Shown: piece after piece, positions 63,573 through 64,000 of the stretch
Layout: the number at the start of each line of letters is the position of its first letter
Numbering within the stretch: the first letter of the stretch is position 1
Assembly: GCA_036244975.1 (NCBI GenBank)
Contig: BTTE01000001.1
Coordinates: forward strand, 62,001-126,000
Origin: Sulfidibacterium sp036244975
Lineage (GTDB): Bacteria > Bacteroidota > Bacteroidia > Bacteroidales > F082
Direction of reading: 5' to 3'
DNA length: 64,000 nt
Position numbers and translations under genes: made by a program
Notes under the pieces: model-generated
Told to the model about the DNA's origin: nothing
What the model saw: only the letters and a program-made list of their open reading frames with translations
Databases searched by the model: none

Positions 63573-64000
63573 TTATATCTTTAGGGCATTGCCCCGATAA
63601 AGAAATCTGTCAGGGTAATTGGTGAAAAGCGCCTCCACATTCAACTCCTGTAATCGTTTAAGAAGACGGGGATTATTCACGGTATAAACCCACACTTCCA
63701 GCCTGTGGCCATGAATTTCGTTTACCAGTTCCGGACTTACCACTCTCATCGGGATGTTGACAGAAGTAGCTTTCAGTGCCTTTGCCAAAACCACAAAGCC
63801 ATGCGGATGCTTTTCATAAAGGATACCGATTTTTGTGAAATGATCCAGCTCCCGGAACTGCATCAGCTGCTGATGGTCAAAAGAAGAGATATAAAAATCT
63901 CCGGTTTGCCAACCGCGGTTTTCTTTGTAATAGTGAAGCAAATCGGCAGTGGAAACCGCCACTCCCGAACCTTTAAGTTCGATATTAACTTTAGCCCGCC
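63573..64000 (-). CDS. Glycerophosphodiester phosphodiesterase, C-terminal part
   Basis: The open frame runs off the right edge, so only the last 142 codons are visible. KVNIELKGSG at the edge is the conserved metal-binding region after the catalytic start. VYTVNNPRLLKRLQ and VEALFTNYPDRF form the C-terminal signature in which the usual TD-P reads TN-P. The enzyme releases glycerol 3-phosphate from lipid-derived diesters, which suits its place next to the convergent glpD-glpK pair. Confidence 0.85.
   Translation of the reverse strand, partial: RAKVNIELKGSGVAVSTADLLHYYKENRGWQTGDFYISSFDHQQLMQFRELDHFTKIGILYEKHPHGFVVLAKALKATSVNIPMRVVSPELVNEIHGHRLEVWVYTVNNPRLLKRLQELNVEALFTNYPDRFLYRGNALKI

Overview
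The window is a chromosomal segment of a member of the Bacteroidota. About twenty genes are preceded by a TAnnTTTG element, the -7 box of the Bacteroidota housekeeping sigma factor, and almost none has a clear Shine-Dalgarno site. Several proteins belong to families largely confined to this phylum (GYDIA-type GHMP kinase, DUF3822, the small DUF2795 protein, outer-membrane beta-barrel and TonB proteins). A class II HMG-CoA reductase points to the mevalonate route to isoprenoids. Genus cannot be assigned from the sequence alone. No rRNA, CRISPR array, prophage or intact insertion sequence was seen; the only RNA gene found is one tRNA-Thr.

Layout. 0.2-12.7 kb: a giant alpha-2-macroglobulin-like protein, a coiled-coil membrane protein, ornithine carbamoyltransferase (minus strand), a lipoprotein acid phosphatase, then the start of an efflux operon. 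9.6-16.2 kb: a TolC/TetR/adaptor/RND four-gene efflux operon. 16.3-17.5 kb: tRNA-Thr and a TPR protein. 17.7-21.6 kb (minus): a beta-oxidation operon (crotonase, 3-hydroxyacyl-CoA dehydrogenase, thiolase) carrying a ParE-type toxin-antitoxin pair between its first and second enzymes. 22.8-28 kb: mfd, then a small accessory patch with a DUF4143 ATPase, a 23-bp perfect inverted repeat and a decayed fragment of a second mfd. 28-35.7 kb: carAB, an Mrp-type ATPase with a NifU-domain protein, an ABC ATPase, cobalamin adenosyltransferase and a DUF2795 protein. 35.9-38.2 kb: HMG-CoA reductase and a GHMP kinase. 38.2-43.9 kb (minus): ROK sugar kinase, a PPi-type phosphofructokinase, aspartate kinase and class III fructose bisphosphatase. 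44.1-46.8 kb: a second accessory patch with a helix-hairpin-helix/PD-(D/E)XK nuclease candidate, an OmpA-family protein and a truncated beta-barrel pseudogene. 46.9-52.7 kb: M16 peptidase, a second phosphofructokinase, gcvH, a VanZ-like protein and TonB. 52.9-56.8 kb (minus): serS-rsmA-uvrC. 57.1-60.4 kb: an HsdR-N-like nuclease-fold protein, then a compact group with a membrane-anchored protein, DUF3822, rsmD and an alpha/beta hydrolase. 60.4-64 kb: glpD, glpK and, convergent, the 3' part of a glycerophosphodiester phosphodiesterase.

Most of the window is ordinary core metabolism. Glycolytic and gluconeogenic control is well represented (two phosphofructokinases with different donor-site signatures, class III FBPase, sugar kinase), as are fatty-acid oxidation, isoprenoid supply and glycerol-3-phosphate use. 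The parts that a standard annotation would miss are the small patches of broken genes and inverted repeats at 26.2-28.0, 44.1-46.9 and 52.7-52.9 kb, and palindromes placed over promoters at 9.5 and 21.7 kb. No complete new system is claimed. The best candidate for undescribed biology is the nuclease-like protein at 44.1-45.4 kb with the 42-codon frame overlapping its start.
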